This document shows positions 34,027-42,609 of a stretch of DNA of 47,074 nt, in pieces; within the stretch, counting starts at the first letter, position 1; every line of letters begins with the position of its first letter. The notes beneath the pieces are model-generated. The model was not told the DNA's origin and did not search any database. It worked only from the letters and a program-made list of their open reading frames with translations. The stretch is from assembly GCA_016744395.1 (NCBI GenBank), contig JADGEK010000002.1, positions 1-47,074 on the forward strand, given 5' to 3'. The position numbers were made by a program, and so were the translations under genes. Source of the DNA: Gammaproteobacteria bacterium (GTDB lineage: Bacteria; Pseudomonadota; Gammaproteobacteria; GRL18).

Positions 34027-34262
34027 TTATCCACTTTCATAAAAATCACCTGAAAAAATTGCAAACTAAGTGTTTACCCTGAATCAAACAAGTCAATAGT
34101 TATTTTTAAAAATCATATAAGCATTTGTTTTATAAATACATTTAAATTACCGTTTTATGACTGCTCAAAAAACAAACAACTTATGTAGAAGTGAGTGCCA
34201 GTCTTGTTTTAGTACTGTTATTCAAAGTTATCAACAAAGTTATCCACAGGAACTGTGGATTA
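34027..34262. other. Cluster of DnaA-box-like sites in an AT-rich 680-base intergenic region
   Basis: The gap 33807-34488 contains no gene. It holds TTATCCACT (34027-34035), TTATCAACA (34228-34236), the perfect consensus TTATCCACA (34240-34248) and TGTGGATTA (34254-34262, reverse orientation, one mismatch). The last three lie within 35 bases. The surrounding sequence is strongly AT-rich. No dnaA, dnaN, mnmG or other usual origin neighbour is present. It could be a DnaA-titrating or DnaA-reactivating locus, a DnaA-regulated promoter for the gene at 34489, or a minor origin element. Confidence 0.5.
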
Positions 34263-34488
34263 TATCCAGAGAAAAAATGTGAAAAAATATTGCTTGGTTT
34301 ATAAAATGAATGTTTGGACTTTGCTCTAATAAAAATCTAAATAAAGCCATAAAAAATTATTTTTGGTAATTACAATCACATATAAAATAACTTCATTTCA
34401 CTAAACTAAAGACATCTCAATGGAGAACGATACTTGACTTGCTCTTTTTATGTCTTAAAAAAGCAAGGCTAACATAGGAAAGAAACAT

Positions 34489-34908
34489 ATGGATAGGGGT
34501 ACAAAAATTTACGCAACAGTATTAGGGGTTATTAGTCTCTCCCTGGCAATTTTATTCTTATATGAAACGCCCAATGTAAGAGAAATAAACAATCAATTAA
34601 AATCAATTACGGAAATTAATGATTTTCCCTATCAATTCAAAGTATTGCGTATCAAAAATGGCACTGCCACTCTAAACAGTCCAATATCAACAGAATTACC
34701 CTGTGGAAAAATTATTGGCATTATCTTTCCATCCATAAAGGGGAAATCATTACTTTCACCTGAATATCAAAAAGCGCAAAAAAAATTAGCAAAAGTTCAA
34801 ACACTAGTGGGCAATACAGTACAAGGCCATCCCGACATAAAAAAAATTGTCTGGGAACTGGATCGCTCCTGGCTGATACAAAATGGTGTCTCATTCAATA
34901 ATTTATAA
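34489..34908 (+). CDS. Single-pass membrane protein of unknown function
   Basis: 139 residues with an N-terminal membrane helix (about 8-25, IYATVLGVISLSLAILFLY) and a short soluble domain probably outside the cytoplasmic membrane. The soluble part has a proline-rich start and a lysine-rich helical stretch (EYQKAQKKLAKVQTLVG), ending IVWELDRSWLIQNGVSF. A GGAAAG ribosome-binding site precedes the ATG. I recognise no family. The gene ends five bases before the end of the convergent response-regulator gene. The DnaA-box cluster is about 230 bases upstream. Confidence 0.6.
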   Translation: MDRGTKIYATVLGVISLSLAILFLYETPNVREINNQLKSITEINDFPYQFKVLRIKNGTATLNSPISTELPCGKIIGIIFPSIKGKSLLSPEYQKAQKKLAKVQTLVGNTVQGHPDIKKIVWELDRSWLIQNGVSFNNL

Positions 34909-34913
34909 TTCAA

Positions 34914-35621
34914 TTATTGTTCAATCTCGTATTTATAACCGACACCATAAATTGAATGTATGATCTCATTATTACAACCTGCATTAAGAAATTTTTTTCT
35001 TATATTTTTTATATGACTATCAACGGTTCTATCAGTAACAATTCGATTATCGGTATAGAGATTATTCATCAATTGTTCACGAGAATAAACCTTCCCAGGC
35101 TGCTTGAACATCGTTTTTAAAAGCCTGAATTCAACGGGTGTTAAATCCAGGTTTTTATTATTAAAACTGACTGCATACTTTTCATCATCAAGCTTAACTA
35201 GTGTTGATGTTTTTGTATCATCAATATTAACTTCTTCTGTATTTTTTTTATCAAACAGTTCCATTCTACGAAAGATGACTTTTACTCGAGTGACGACTTC
35301 ACGCGGGTTAAATGGTTTACAAATATAATCATCGGCACCAATTTCAAGTCCAATAATTCGATCAATGTCATCTCTTCTGGCAGTAATCATAATAATAGGT
35401 ACTGTGGAAAACTGGCGTAATTCTCGGCAAATTTCAATACCATCTTTACCTGGTAACATTAGGTCTAAAAGAATTAAATCTGGATCATTATTTTTAACCC
35501 AGTCAATAACAGGCATCCCTTCATAGATAGAATGTGTTTCAAACTGACTTGCATGAAAATAATCCACTAATAATTGATTAATTTTTATTTCATCTTCAAC
35601 AATTAATATTTTTTTTGACAT
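34914..35621 (-). CDS. baeR: OmpR-family response regulator, BaeR-like
   Basis: 235 residues. The receiver domain (1-120) has the acidic pair Glu10/Asp11 region (VEDE), phosphoacceptor Asp53 (LLDLMLPGKDG), Thr/Ser in MITAR, and Lys in CKPF. The C-terminal winged helix has LTPVEFRLLKTM, SREQLMNNLY, and TVDSHIKNIRKK, leading to IHSIYGVGYKYE. With the adjacent histidine kinase (34-base gap) it forms a two-component system. The Spy/CpxP-like gene just beyond the kinase, transcribed divergently, strongly suggests BaeSR-type envelope-stress signalling, because spy is a BaeR target in E. coli. The exact orthology is inferred, not proven. Confidence 0.82.
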   Translation of the reverse strand: MSKKILIVEDEIKINQLLVDYFHASQFETHSIYEGMPVIDWVKNNDPDLILLDLMLPGKDGIEICRELRQFSTVPIIMITARRDDIDRIIGLEIGADDYICKPFNPREVVTRVKVIFRRMELFDKKNTEEVNIDDTKTSTLVKLDDEKYAVSFNNKNLDLTPVEFRLLKTMFKQPGKVYSREQLMNNLYTDNRIVTDRTVDSHIKNIRKKFLNAGCNNEIIHSIYGVGYKYEIEQ

Positions 35622-35655
35622 AAATTCTATTTTAAATTGAAAAGTTTAATACCTA

Positions 35656-37122
35656 TTATTTGGGTAAGACTATCGTAATAGAAATACCACCCAGCTTGGA
35701 TGCTTGAGCATCTATTCTGCCATGATGTCCCAGAACAATTTGTTTAGCAATGGCAAGGCCTAAACCCGCACCACCATTAGAGCGGGTACGTGAATTTTCA
35801 ACACGAAATAAACGCTCAAATATTTTAGCTAATTTATCAGCTTGAACTCCTGGTGCTGAATCAGAAATATTGATAGTTAATGCTTCATCATTTTCCTGAC
35901 AACGAATGCATACCTGACCTCCTGGATTGGTATAACGTAATGAGTTTTGTAATAAATTACTCAGCAATTGATGGAGTCTTTGTTTGTCACCATTAAATAA
36001 AGATGCCTCTGACATATCAAAATCAATTAATAAACTCAATTTTTTTTGCTCAAAATGTAAAGTAAAATTATCCTTGATTTCATTGACAAGTACTGAAAGT
36101 TTAAATGGATTTTTTTCATATTTAAGAGCCCCTAAATCTGCAACTGACAATTGATACAGATCTTCAACTAATTTATTTAAACGGTCTGTTTCCTGCATCA
36201 GTGATTTAACGGCACCTTGATTCAATGGCCTAATACCATCATCCAAAGCCTGTAATTCACCTTTTAGAACTGCCAGTGGTGTTCTCAATTCATGAGATAT
36301 ATCTGCAATCCATTGTTGTTGAGACTGTTGATTCTTTTCTAATGTTTCCGCTAATTTGTTAAAATCCAGGCCTAACTGCCCTAGTTCATCTTTTTGCTTT
36401 ACAAGCACTCGCTCCTGAAAATGACCCGATGTTAATTGTTTTGCAATATGTGTTAATGCTTTTATCCTTTTTCGAAAATAAATCGAAATAAAAAGTGCCA
36501 CCAAAACAGAAATAAATAATGTACTTAAGGTATTAAATAAAAACGCCTCATTTTGCTTATTGGCAAATATTTTATCTAAGCGATTTGTAATACCTGTGAA
36601 TTTCTTGTGTTGAATATAGGCAACCAGTTCACCCTGGCTTTTTAAGGGGAAATATTCAGTGTCCTCAGGCGACATGAAAGCACCAACAATCATTTGTTTA
36701 TTATGATCCAATAATGCCAACATTTTTCTTCTTTGATTGGGTTTAACTTCCTTATCTTCAGGTGGCATCGCGCGTAGAAGGTTTCTCTCCTGTCTTAAAG
36801 AAAAATGCTCTTGCCTCAGGGCATTTCTGGTCATTCGATCGCTCCCAGGAAATCGCCTGTCCTTGTGTGGCTCTGGCTTGAGGCGTAAATAAAAAAACCA
36901 GACTCGTCGTTTATTTCGAACAAACTCCCACCCGCCTTCTTGTTCAAAACGACTCAACAAATTATTCCCAAGGTTTTCAAGTTGTCGCTGTTCTTGTAAT
37001 TCAACATACTCAAGAAAACTTTTTTTAAAACTGCGTTGAGATAAAGAAGTACTAATGACCACTGCCATAGTAATGCTTAGAATTAAAATCAAAGCCAATT
37101 TGTGCCAAATCTTAAAAATCAT
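35656..37122 (-). CDS. baeS: Envelope-stress sensor histidine kinase, BaeS-like
   Basis: 488 residues. Membrane helix 1 (about 8-26), a basic periplasmic domain (about 30-190; rich in Arg, with ALRQEHFSLRQERNLLRAMPPED), and helix 2 (about 193-215). A HAMP domain and then the dimerisation domain with phosphoacceptor His277 in ISHELRTPLAVLKGEL follow. The ATP-binding domain contains LLSNLLQNSLRYTN (N-box), DSAPGVQ (G1) and SNGGAGLGLAIAKQI (G2). The periplasmic domain carries ALRQE...LRQE...LLRAMPPED, like LTxxQ-protein or Spy-related segments. Signal is probably misfolded envelope protein or metal, as for BaeS. Partner is the response regulator downstream. Confidence 0.85.
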   Translation of the reverse strand: MIFKIWHKLALILILSITMAVVISTSLSQRSFKKSFLEYVELQEQRQLENLGNNLLSRFEQEGGWEFVRNKRRVWFFYLRLKPEPHKDRRFPGSDRMTRNALRQEHFSLRQERNLLRAMPPEDKEVKPNQRRKMLALLDHNKQMIVGAFMSPEDTEYFPLKSQGELVAYIQHKKFTGITNRLDKIFANKQNEAFLFNTLSTLFISVLVALFISIYFRKRIKALTHIAKQLTSGHFQERVLVKQKDELGQLGLDFNKLAETLEKNQQSQQQWIADISHELRTPLAVLKGELQALDDGIRPLNQGAVKSLMQETDRLNKLVEDLYQLSVADLGALKYEKNPFKLSVLVNEIKDNFTLHFEQKKLSLLIDFDMSEASLFNGDKQRLHQLLSNLLQNSLRYTNPGGQVCIRCQENDEALTINISDSAPGVQADKLAKIFERLFRVENSRTRSNGGAGLGLAIAKQIVLGHHGRIDAQASKLGGISITIVLPK

Positions 37123-37383
37123 CTTATATTTTATATCGTCTGTATCCAGATGCGTCTAACCACCCCAGGATTTGCCTATCCGGCAGGAATAAAGAAATAG
37201 AATCTGTTAATTATAGTAACCTTTTTAAAATGCAAATACAGGTATTAAAGATAAGTTATCAAAATTTCCATAATTTCTTCACATTTGCTTCATATTTACT
37301 CCTTGATTAGTCGATAAACTGTTCAACAAGATAAGAAAAAACTTGTCGATATAACATTTAACTAAAAGCAAAGGAAAATTATT

Positions 37384-37710
37384 ATGTCTTATAAAATCAA
37401 TACATTAGTAATAGGTTTGATACTAATATCTTTAACATCATTAAGCTTCGCATCTGGTCCAAATAAGGAAAATCGAGGCCAGAGAATGGCTCAAGAATTA
37501 AATTTAACAGCAGAGCAACAAACACAAGTCCAGGAAATAATGAAAGAGCAGAAAAGTGCCGCTGAAACCTGGAGAAGCAGCCATCATGAACAAACAAGAG
37601 AAAAGTTAAGTCAGGTACTCAATCAAGAGCAACTGGCTAAATTTGATGCCAAGAAAAAACAACATAAAGAAAAAAGAATGATGCGAAAAAAAAATAGAAG
37701 TTGCCGATAA
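37384..37710 (+). CDS. Periplasmic Spy/CpxP-like LTxxQ protein
   Basis: 108 residues. A signal peptide (INTLVIGLILISLTSLSFA-S) is followed by a helical, highly charged domain. Two LTxxQ-type motifs are visible: LNLTAEQQTQVQEI (about 39-52) and LNQEQLAKFDA (about 79-89). These define the Spy/CpxP family of periplasmic chaperones that bind unfolded proteins or repress a sensor kinase. A very basic tail ends the protein (KEKRMMRKKNRSCR). AAAGGAAAA precedes the ATG. It is divergent from the BaeSR-like operon over 261 bases, where a shared promoter region is expected. A perfect 32-base palindromic terminator follows. Confidence 0.85.
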   Translation: MSYKINTLVIGLILISLTSLSFASGPNKENRGQRMAQELNLTAEQQTQVQEIMKEQKSAAETWRSSHHEQTREKLSQVLNQEQLAKFDAKKKQHKEKRMMRKKNRSCR

Positions 37711-37791
37711 AAAAAATCTCTGCACAAAATACGTACTTATCTAATGCCTTGTCTATAAGGTTACGTAACGAATGCCAGGGTGGTCAACGCT

Positions 37792-37823
37792 AAATAGAGA
37801 CCTTGCATGCAAGGTCTCTATTT
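37792..37823. terminator. Perfect 32-base palindrome terminator
   Basis: AAATAGAGACCTTGCA followed directly by TGCAAGGTCTCTATTT, then T. The stem can form about 14 pairs with a minimal loop and has A/T tracts on both sides. It would end transcription of the Spy-like gene (about 80 bases upstream). Confidence 0.8.
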
Positions 37824-37953
37824 TACCTATGAATGGCTTAACCCATTAAAAATCAATTAGACTTAGCTGATAACTTAACTAATAACTTCAAAACACACTG
37901 TTGTGTCTCCCCATAAAATAGTATTATAAACGAAATTTTATGGAGCATATTTT

Positions 37954-39423
37954 ATGAATGCAAAGTTGATTAATCAGCTTAAGCCCAGAACCTTATGGGA
38001 ACATTTTTCCCAGTTTTGTATAATTCCACGTCCCAGTAAACATGAAGAAGCCATTGTTGATTACATTCGTCAACTAGGTGAAAGGCATGATGCGATTGTA
38101 GAGCAAGACAATGTTGGTAATGTTTTATTGCGAGTTTCTGCATCAACTGGTTTAGAAAATGCGCCAATAACAGCACTTCAGAGCCATGTTGATATGGTGG
38201 CCCAAGCCAATAGTGACAGTAATCATGATTTTATGAAAGATTCACTGCAACTGCAGGTGGTTGATGGTTGGCTCAAAGCAACAGGAACTACTTTAGGCGC
38301 AGATAACGGCATTGGCTGTGCCGCTATGTTGGCTTTGATGACTGATGATAGCGTCGTTCACGGCCCATTAGAACTGTTATTCACCGTAGATGAAGAAGCA
38401 GGTATGGGTGGTGCATTTGGTTTACAAGCTGGTTGGTTAAAGGCTGAGCAATTACTTAACCTGGATACAGAAGAAGAAGGTGAAATTTATATCGGCTGTG
38501 CAGGTGGCGTTGATATCAATTCAACAATGCCCTTGCAATGGCAAAACCCCAATCCAAATGACAATCTGACTCTGGTTAAGATAAGCTTAACGGGATTACT
38601 TGGCGGACACTCTGGTGTCGATATTCATCTGAATCGTGCTAATGCTAATGTATTAATCTCACAAGAACTCCTTACAATATACCAATTTGTTGATATTCAG
38701 TTACACAGCTTTAAAGGGGGCACCCTTCGCAACGCAATTCCCCGTGAAGCATTTGTATCAATATTAACAAGTAATGCTGAACTTCTGATTAAGTTGGTAA
38801 CAAAGAGAAATGAGCAATTAAGAAAAATGTATAGCTGCAGTGAAGTTGATCTTAATTTTTCTGCTGAAAAAATATCATCAGAAAACAGCCATTTTTTATC
38901 CAGCCAACAAAGTCTCTCACTATTAAATCTATTTGCATCACACCCAAATGGTGTGATTAAAAATTCAGATGTATTACCTGGCGTTGTGGAGAGTTCAAAT
39001 AATCTTGGAGTGATTATTCTAGAGCCCGAACAATCACTGACCATGTTTAACTTATGCCGAAGTGCCAGTGATATCGAGCGTGATGCACATGCTCTAAGAA
39101 TTGCAAAATACCAACAACAATTTAATTTAACCGTTGATATCAGTGGAGCCTATCCAGGATGGCAACCGAATAATGATAATCCCTTATTAAAAAAGGGTTT
39201 AGACTTATATCAAAACCTTTTTAATAAAGAAGCTATTATTCAGGTCATTCATGCAGGGCTTGAATGCGGATTACTTTCCGGGAAATATCCAAACTGCGAT
39301 ATAATTTCGTTTGGCCCGACAATTACAGATGCCCATTCTCCACGAGAACAGGTTAATATAAAAAGTGTTGAAATATTTTGGAAATATTTGATCACACTTA
39401 TTTCTATATTAGGTAAAAAATGA
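37954..39423 (+). CDS. pepD: Cytosolic non-specific dipeptidase (aminoacyl-histidine dipeptidase, PepD)
   Basis: 489 residues, the normal PepD length, in the M20 metallopeptidase family. Metal and catalytic residues: His78 and Asp80 (QSHVDMVAQ), Asp117 (LGADNGIG), Glu147/Glu148 (VDEEAGMGG), Asp171 (LNLDTEEEGE) and His461 (TDAHSPRE). LTGLLGGHSGVDIHLNRANAN marks the lid domain boundary. It hydrolyses dipeptides with broad specificity, including Xaa-His, in the cytoplasm. The gene is alone in its transcript: a terminator-like palindrome lies upstream and an 800-base AT-rich gap downstream. All active-site residues are present. Confidence 0.93.
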   Translation: MNAKLINQLKPRTLWEHFSQFCIIPRPSKHEEAIVDYIRQLGERHDAIVEQDNVGNVLLRVSASTGLENAPITALQSHVDMVAQANSDSNHDFMKDSLQLQVVDGWLKATGTTLGADNGIGCAAMLALMTDDSVVHGPLELLFTVDEEAGMGGAFGLQAGWLKAEQLLNLDTEEEGEIYIGCAGGVDINSTMPLQWQNPNPNDNLTLVKISLTGLLGGHSGVDIHLNRANANVLISQELLTIYQFVDIQLHSFKGGTLRNAIPREAFVSILTSNAELLIKLVTKRNEQLRKMYSCSEVDLNFSAEKISSENSHFLSSQQSLSLLNLFASHPNGVIKNSDVLPGVVESSNNLGVIILEPEQSLTMFNLCRSASDIERDAHALRIAKYQQQFNLTVDISGAYPGWQPNNDNPLLKKGLDLYQNLFNKEAIIQVIHAGLECGLLSGKYPNCDIISFGPTITDAHSPREQVNIKSVEIFWKYLITLISILGKK

Positions 39424-40220
39424 ACCTGTAAGCACTCTAATTGATGTCTCAAAAGGGTATACACAAAATATATTTCATGTCATTCTCACATGTTGAATGC
39501 AAATTATAATCTGTATTATTACAATTGAATTACATGAAATAATTCACCACAATTTTATCGCACTAATGAACTAATTGAACCAGAACTACAAACAACTTTT
39601 ATCACCTATTTTTCCCACACGTTTTCCTCACGCCTTATATGTCATCTCAATTCTTACGTCAGTTTTTTTTACACAGAAAAGTAATTAATCTTAAAAATAA
39701 AATAATTATATTATTATAATTAAATAACCAATAAAAGAATCGCTGAGCGTAACCATTAAAAAATCTAACCTATGGTTTTATTGTGCGTTACTCTATAATT
39801 ATTTAAAACACATCATGGCACAGTTTAGTAATATTATATGCTTAAAAAACAAGTCCATACAATAAAAATATATTCTATAAAATTACTCAAAAAAGCATTT
39901 ATTATTGGCTGTTAAAATGATAATAATTAAAACAATAATAGCTTAGTGAGCTCTAACTGGAAAACATAATTTATCTTACATTCAAGCTTACAAATAAAAT
40001 TATACTTGCAAAACAATCCTACAAAAATAAATGTCAGTAAATTTTACAACGGCTTTATGTATTAGAAAAACTCAAATTTCATTCGATACAAAAACCATAA
40101 ATAGTATTAAAAAACACTAACTTACAATCAATGGTTTATTTTTTGCTATAAAATTTATACTGTTCATCGGTTAATAACAGTCTTATCTCTTATTAATAAA
40201 CATTCTAGAAGGAATTTATA
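39424..40220 (+). other. 797-base AT-rich intergenic region ahead of the Fap-like operon
   Basis: No credible coding frame is seen. The stretch is very AT-rich, with several A- or T-tracts that would bend DNA. One imperfect inverted repeat, AACCAT(39749)...ATGGTT (about 39771-39776), flanked by GAGCGTAAC and GCGTTACTC, spans about 39742-39794. AGAAGGAATTTATA ahead of the 40221 ATG is a strong ribosome-binding site. A clear promoter could not be singled out. The length suggests a heavily regulated promoter, as expected for biofilm matrix genes. Confidence 0.4.
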
Positions 40221-41426
40221 ATGAAAACTAATTGTATAAAAAAAACGCTGCTTTCTCTCAGTGTTGCTTTTGCAATGGGACTATCAACAGCCGCCTGGGC
40301 AGACGACAGTGCAAATGCTGATAATGCTTCACAAGCTTCCGATGATGGTTCTGCAAATCACGCAGATACAACTGGAAGTGGTGATGGTGGTGCATCTGCA
40401 AGCGATAATTCATTGTCCAGTACAGATAACAGTGCTGACAGTTCCAACAACTCCGATCAGGATAATACTGATGTCGCTGTTTCTGATAGCGCTAATGGTA
40501 ATGGCGGAAATCGTGATAATAACGCCAATGACAACGACAACGACCTTGTTGATGCGGATTTAACCGATAGCGCCAATGGTAATGGTGGCAATCGTGATAA
40601 TAATGCCAATGACAACGATAATGACATGACTGATGTTGATGTCTCTGATAGTGCCAATGGTAATGGCGGCAATCGTGATAATAATGCCAATGATAACGAC
40701 AACGACCTTGTTGATACTGATTTAACTGATAGTGCTAATGGTAATGGCGGCAATCGTGATAATAATGCCAATGATAACGACAACGACCTTGTTGATACTG
40801 ATTTAACTGATAGTGCCAATGGTAATGGCGGCAATCGTGATAACAATGCCAATGATAACGACAATGATGGTATCGATGCTGATTTAGCAGATGTTGCTAA
40901 TGACAAATCAGATAATTCTGATAATTCTGATAATTCCCAGGATGTCAGCTCTGACAATGGTTCAAGTTCAGCCAATAATGGTGCAATTGCTCAGACCGAT
41001 AATTCAGATGGCTCAGATAACTCTGATAACTCTGACCAGGGAAATACCGATGTTGACGTCGCTGTTTCAGACTCACTGAATGGCAATGGCAATGACAATT
41101 CTGATAACTCAGACAATTCAGACAACTCTGATAACTCTGATAACTCAATTGATGTTGCTATCACTGATTCATTCAATGATAACTCGGATAATAGCATCAA
41201 TACTACAATTGGTAATGTCAGTGTTAACCTCGCCGATCTTGAGGGTGCAGTCTCTGGTAACAACGTGACTTATTCAGCAGAAAGTGCTTATGATACAAGC
41301 AACATGATTGATAATGGTTCTTTCTCTGGTGCAGCAGGCCTGAATCAAGTTGTTCAAACCAGTGGTGCAAACAATCTGGTTCAGCAGCAAGTTAACTTCC
41401 AGGGTAATATCAGCGTTAACCCATAG
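40221..41426 (+). CDS. Secreted Asp/Asn/Ser-rich repeat protein, probable fibre (amyloid or adhesin) subunit of a Fap-like system
   Basis: 401 residues. A clear signal peptide (MKTNCIKKTLLSLSVAFAMG, cleavage near AWA-DD). The mature protein is almost all Asp, Asn, Ser and Gly. Five tandem 27-residue repeats of the form DSANGNGGNRDNNANDNDND plus seven variable residues cover about 89-223; three runs of (S)DNS triplets follow. The last about 75 residues differ: INTTIGNVSVNLADLEGAV...YSAES, then NGSFSGAAGLNQVVQTSGANNLVQQQVNF. The GxxGLNQVxQxSGANNLVQQ end resembles the Asn/Gln-rich amyloid-forming parts of FapB/FapC-like and C39-operon proteins. DxDxD patterns could bind calcium. Placed first in an operon with a C39 peptidase and a FapF-like barrel, it is the likely main secreted polymer. 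Confidence 0.7.
   Translation: MKTNCIKKTLLSLSVAFAMGLSTAAWADDSANADNASQASDDGSANHADTTGSGDGGASASDNSLSSTDNSADSSNNSDQDNTDVAVSDSANGNGGNRDNNANDNDNDLVDADLTDSANGNGGNRDNNANDNDNDMTDVDVSDSANGNGGNRDNNANDNDNDLVDTDLTDSANGNGGNRDNNANDNDNDLVDTDLTDSANGNGGNRDNNANDNDNDGIDADLADVANDKSDNSDNSDNSQDVSSDNGSSSANNGAIAQTDNSDGSDNSDNSDQGNTDVDVAVSDSLNGNGNDNSDNSDNSDNSDNSDNSIDVAITDSFNDNSDNSINTTIGNVSVNLADLEGAVSGNNVTYSAESAYDTSNMIDNGSFSGAAGLNQVVQTSGANNLVQQQVNFQGNISVNP
40485..40889 (+). repeat. Five tandem 81-base in-frame repeats
   Basis: Units at 40485, 40566, 40647, 40728 and 40809, each exactly 81 bases (27 codons). The first 20 codons are almost invariant in protein; the last seven vary (LVDADLT, MTDVDVS, LVDTDLT, LVDTDLT, GIDADLA). 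Many synonymous differences are scattered, so the array is not freshly duplicated except units 3 and 4, which are nearly identical. Unit number should vary between strains by recombination. Confidence 0.9.
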
Positions 41427-41529
41427 GATATATAACTTAACTTAAAAACTTGAGTAATATCTATATGTCCAACAGTCTAAATCTATTAAGCTGTTGGGCA
41501 ATTTCATATTTTCAACAGGAAGCGAGAAA

Positions 41530-41880
41530 ATGAAAACGAATGCTTATATTATTTTTATGGGAGCGGTATGTTGTTATTCCAGTATTAGTTCAGCGAATGA
41601 TATCGATGAACTCTTGTCGCAGCAGAGCATAATAAGTGACAATGAATTAAGTGAACATCGTGCACAGGGTACTTATTATTCTATTGATGACATTAATATT
41701 AATGAAGTCAATTTGAATGCAGACTTTAATAATAACACTGCTATTAATAGCAAAACGGGTGCTAATATAGTTGATAATTCTGCATTTTCTAACACCAGTG
41801 GCATTGCAACAGCAATTCTTAATTCAGGTAATAATGTCTTAATACAAAATTCTACATTTGTTAATGTTACGTTCGAGTAA
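41530..41880 (+). CDS. Small secreted protein of the Fap-like operon (FapA/FapB-like position)
   Basis: 116 residues from the ATG at 41530, which has AGGAAG upstream; a longer frame from 41494 lacks a proper start context and would spoil the signal peptide. The signal peptide is MKTNAYIIFMGAVCCYSSIS, cleavage near SSA-ND. A SDNELSEHRAQG motif (about 38-49) follows, related to SNETLSEARGG in the 153-residue protein. The C-terminal half is Asn-rich beta-like sequence ending IVDNSAFSNTSGIATAILNSGNNVLIQNST, echoing the GSFSGAAGLNQVVQTSGANNLVQQ end of the large repeat protein. It may be a minor subunit or nucleator. The two proteins' shared motif suggests common recognition by the C39 peptidase. 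Confidence 0.6.
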   Translation: MKTNAYIIFMGAVCCYSSISSANDIDELLSQQSIISDNELSEHRAQGTYYSIDDININEVNLNADFNNNTAINSKTGANIVDNSAFSNTSGIATAILNSGNNVLIQNSTFVNVTFE

Positions 41881-41884
41881 GATA

Positions 41885-42598
41885 ATGAACTTGATCAATA
41901 ACAATAACAATCATCTACATCTGGTTATAATTATGATTATTTTCAGTAGTCTAATTATTCCCTTTTCAGTCCATGCTCTTTCTATGATGTTACCAGGTGT
42001 TGGTGGCAACTATAATATTAAGATAAAAAGTTTTAAAGAGCGGAAATTTAATACTGTCTATCAACAAAAATTCGACTATAGCTGTGGTTCTGCCGCTGTG
42101 GCATCATTATTAACCTTTCACTACGATATTCCCATCACTGAACAAATTGCTTTTAATAGAATGTATGAAAATGGCAACCAGGCATTAATTCAAAAACAAG
42201 GTTTTTCCTTACTTGATATGAAAAAATATGTTCAGAACAAGGGACTCAAAGCAGAAGGATACCGTACTACCCTTGATAAATTATCAAAAATTGGCGTTCC
42301 AGCAATCACTTTAATTAATAACCATGGTTACAAACATTTTGTCATCATTAAAGGAATAACGGATGAAGACGTACTAATTGGTGATCCATCTGTTGGAACT
42401 AAAAGCATGCCCCGCAAAGAATTTGAATCTATTTGGAATACTGGAATTTTATTTATTATTAACAGTCGAATCAGCATCGCTCGAAGTCATTTTAATGAAG
42501 AGTGGAACTTAAAAGCAAGTTCTCCAAAAAACATTGCTCTTTCTTTGGATCCTGTGGCTGATTTTAATTTAATGCTTCCTCCACCCTATGATTTTTAA
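41885..42598 (+). CDS. Periplasmic C39-family cysteine peptidase (FapD-like)
   Basis: 237 residues from the ATG at 41885, four bases after the previous stop; the open frame extends further upstream but overlaps that gene. An N-terminal hydrophobic segment (about 11-28, VIIMIIFSSLIIPFSVHALS) should export or anchor the enzyme. The C39 domain has the oxyanion Gln61 and nucleophile Cys67 (QQKFDYSCGSAAVASLL), catalytic His151 (YKHFVIIKG) and Asp167 (IGDPSVG). All four are intact. It lacks the transporter domains of bacteriocin exporters; stand-alone secreted C39 peptidases are typical of Fap operons (FapD). It probably trims or matures the co-encoded secreted subunits. The last 60 residues are a variable tail ending LMLPPPYDF. 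Confidence 0.82.
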   Translation: MNLINNNNNHLHLVIIMIIFSSLIIPFSVHALSMMLPGVGGNYNIKIKSFKERKFNTVYQQKFDYSCGSAAVASLLTFHYDIPITEQIAFNRMYENGNQALIQKQGFSLLDMKKYVQNKGLKAEGYRTTLDKLSKIGVPAITLINNHGYKHFVIIKGITDEDVLIGDPSVGTKSMPRKEFESIWNTGILFIINSRISIARSHFNEEWNLKASSPKNIALSLDPVADFNLMLPPPYDF

Positions 42599-42609
42599 GA
42601 TAACTTAAT

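Noticed and set aside
34027..34262. Main chromosomal origin
   Set aside because: No dnaA, dnaN, gyrB, mnmG, rpmH or parAB gene is nearby and no GATC cluster is present. Kept only as a DnaA-box cluster.
39820..39850. Sigma-54 promoter suggested by TGGCAC at 39825
   Set aside because: The -12 element TTGC is not at the required distance.
40485..40889. Regular 81-base repeats as a CRISPR array
   Set aside because: Units are contiguous, in frame and diverged at synonymous sites, with no spacers and no cas genes.
40457..40975. Antisense open frame of 172 codons, rich in Leu/Ser, opposite the repeat region
   Set aside because: It is only the mirror of the Asp/Asn codon repeats (GAT/AAT read backwards), has no ribosome-binding site and no sensible protein composition.
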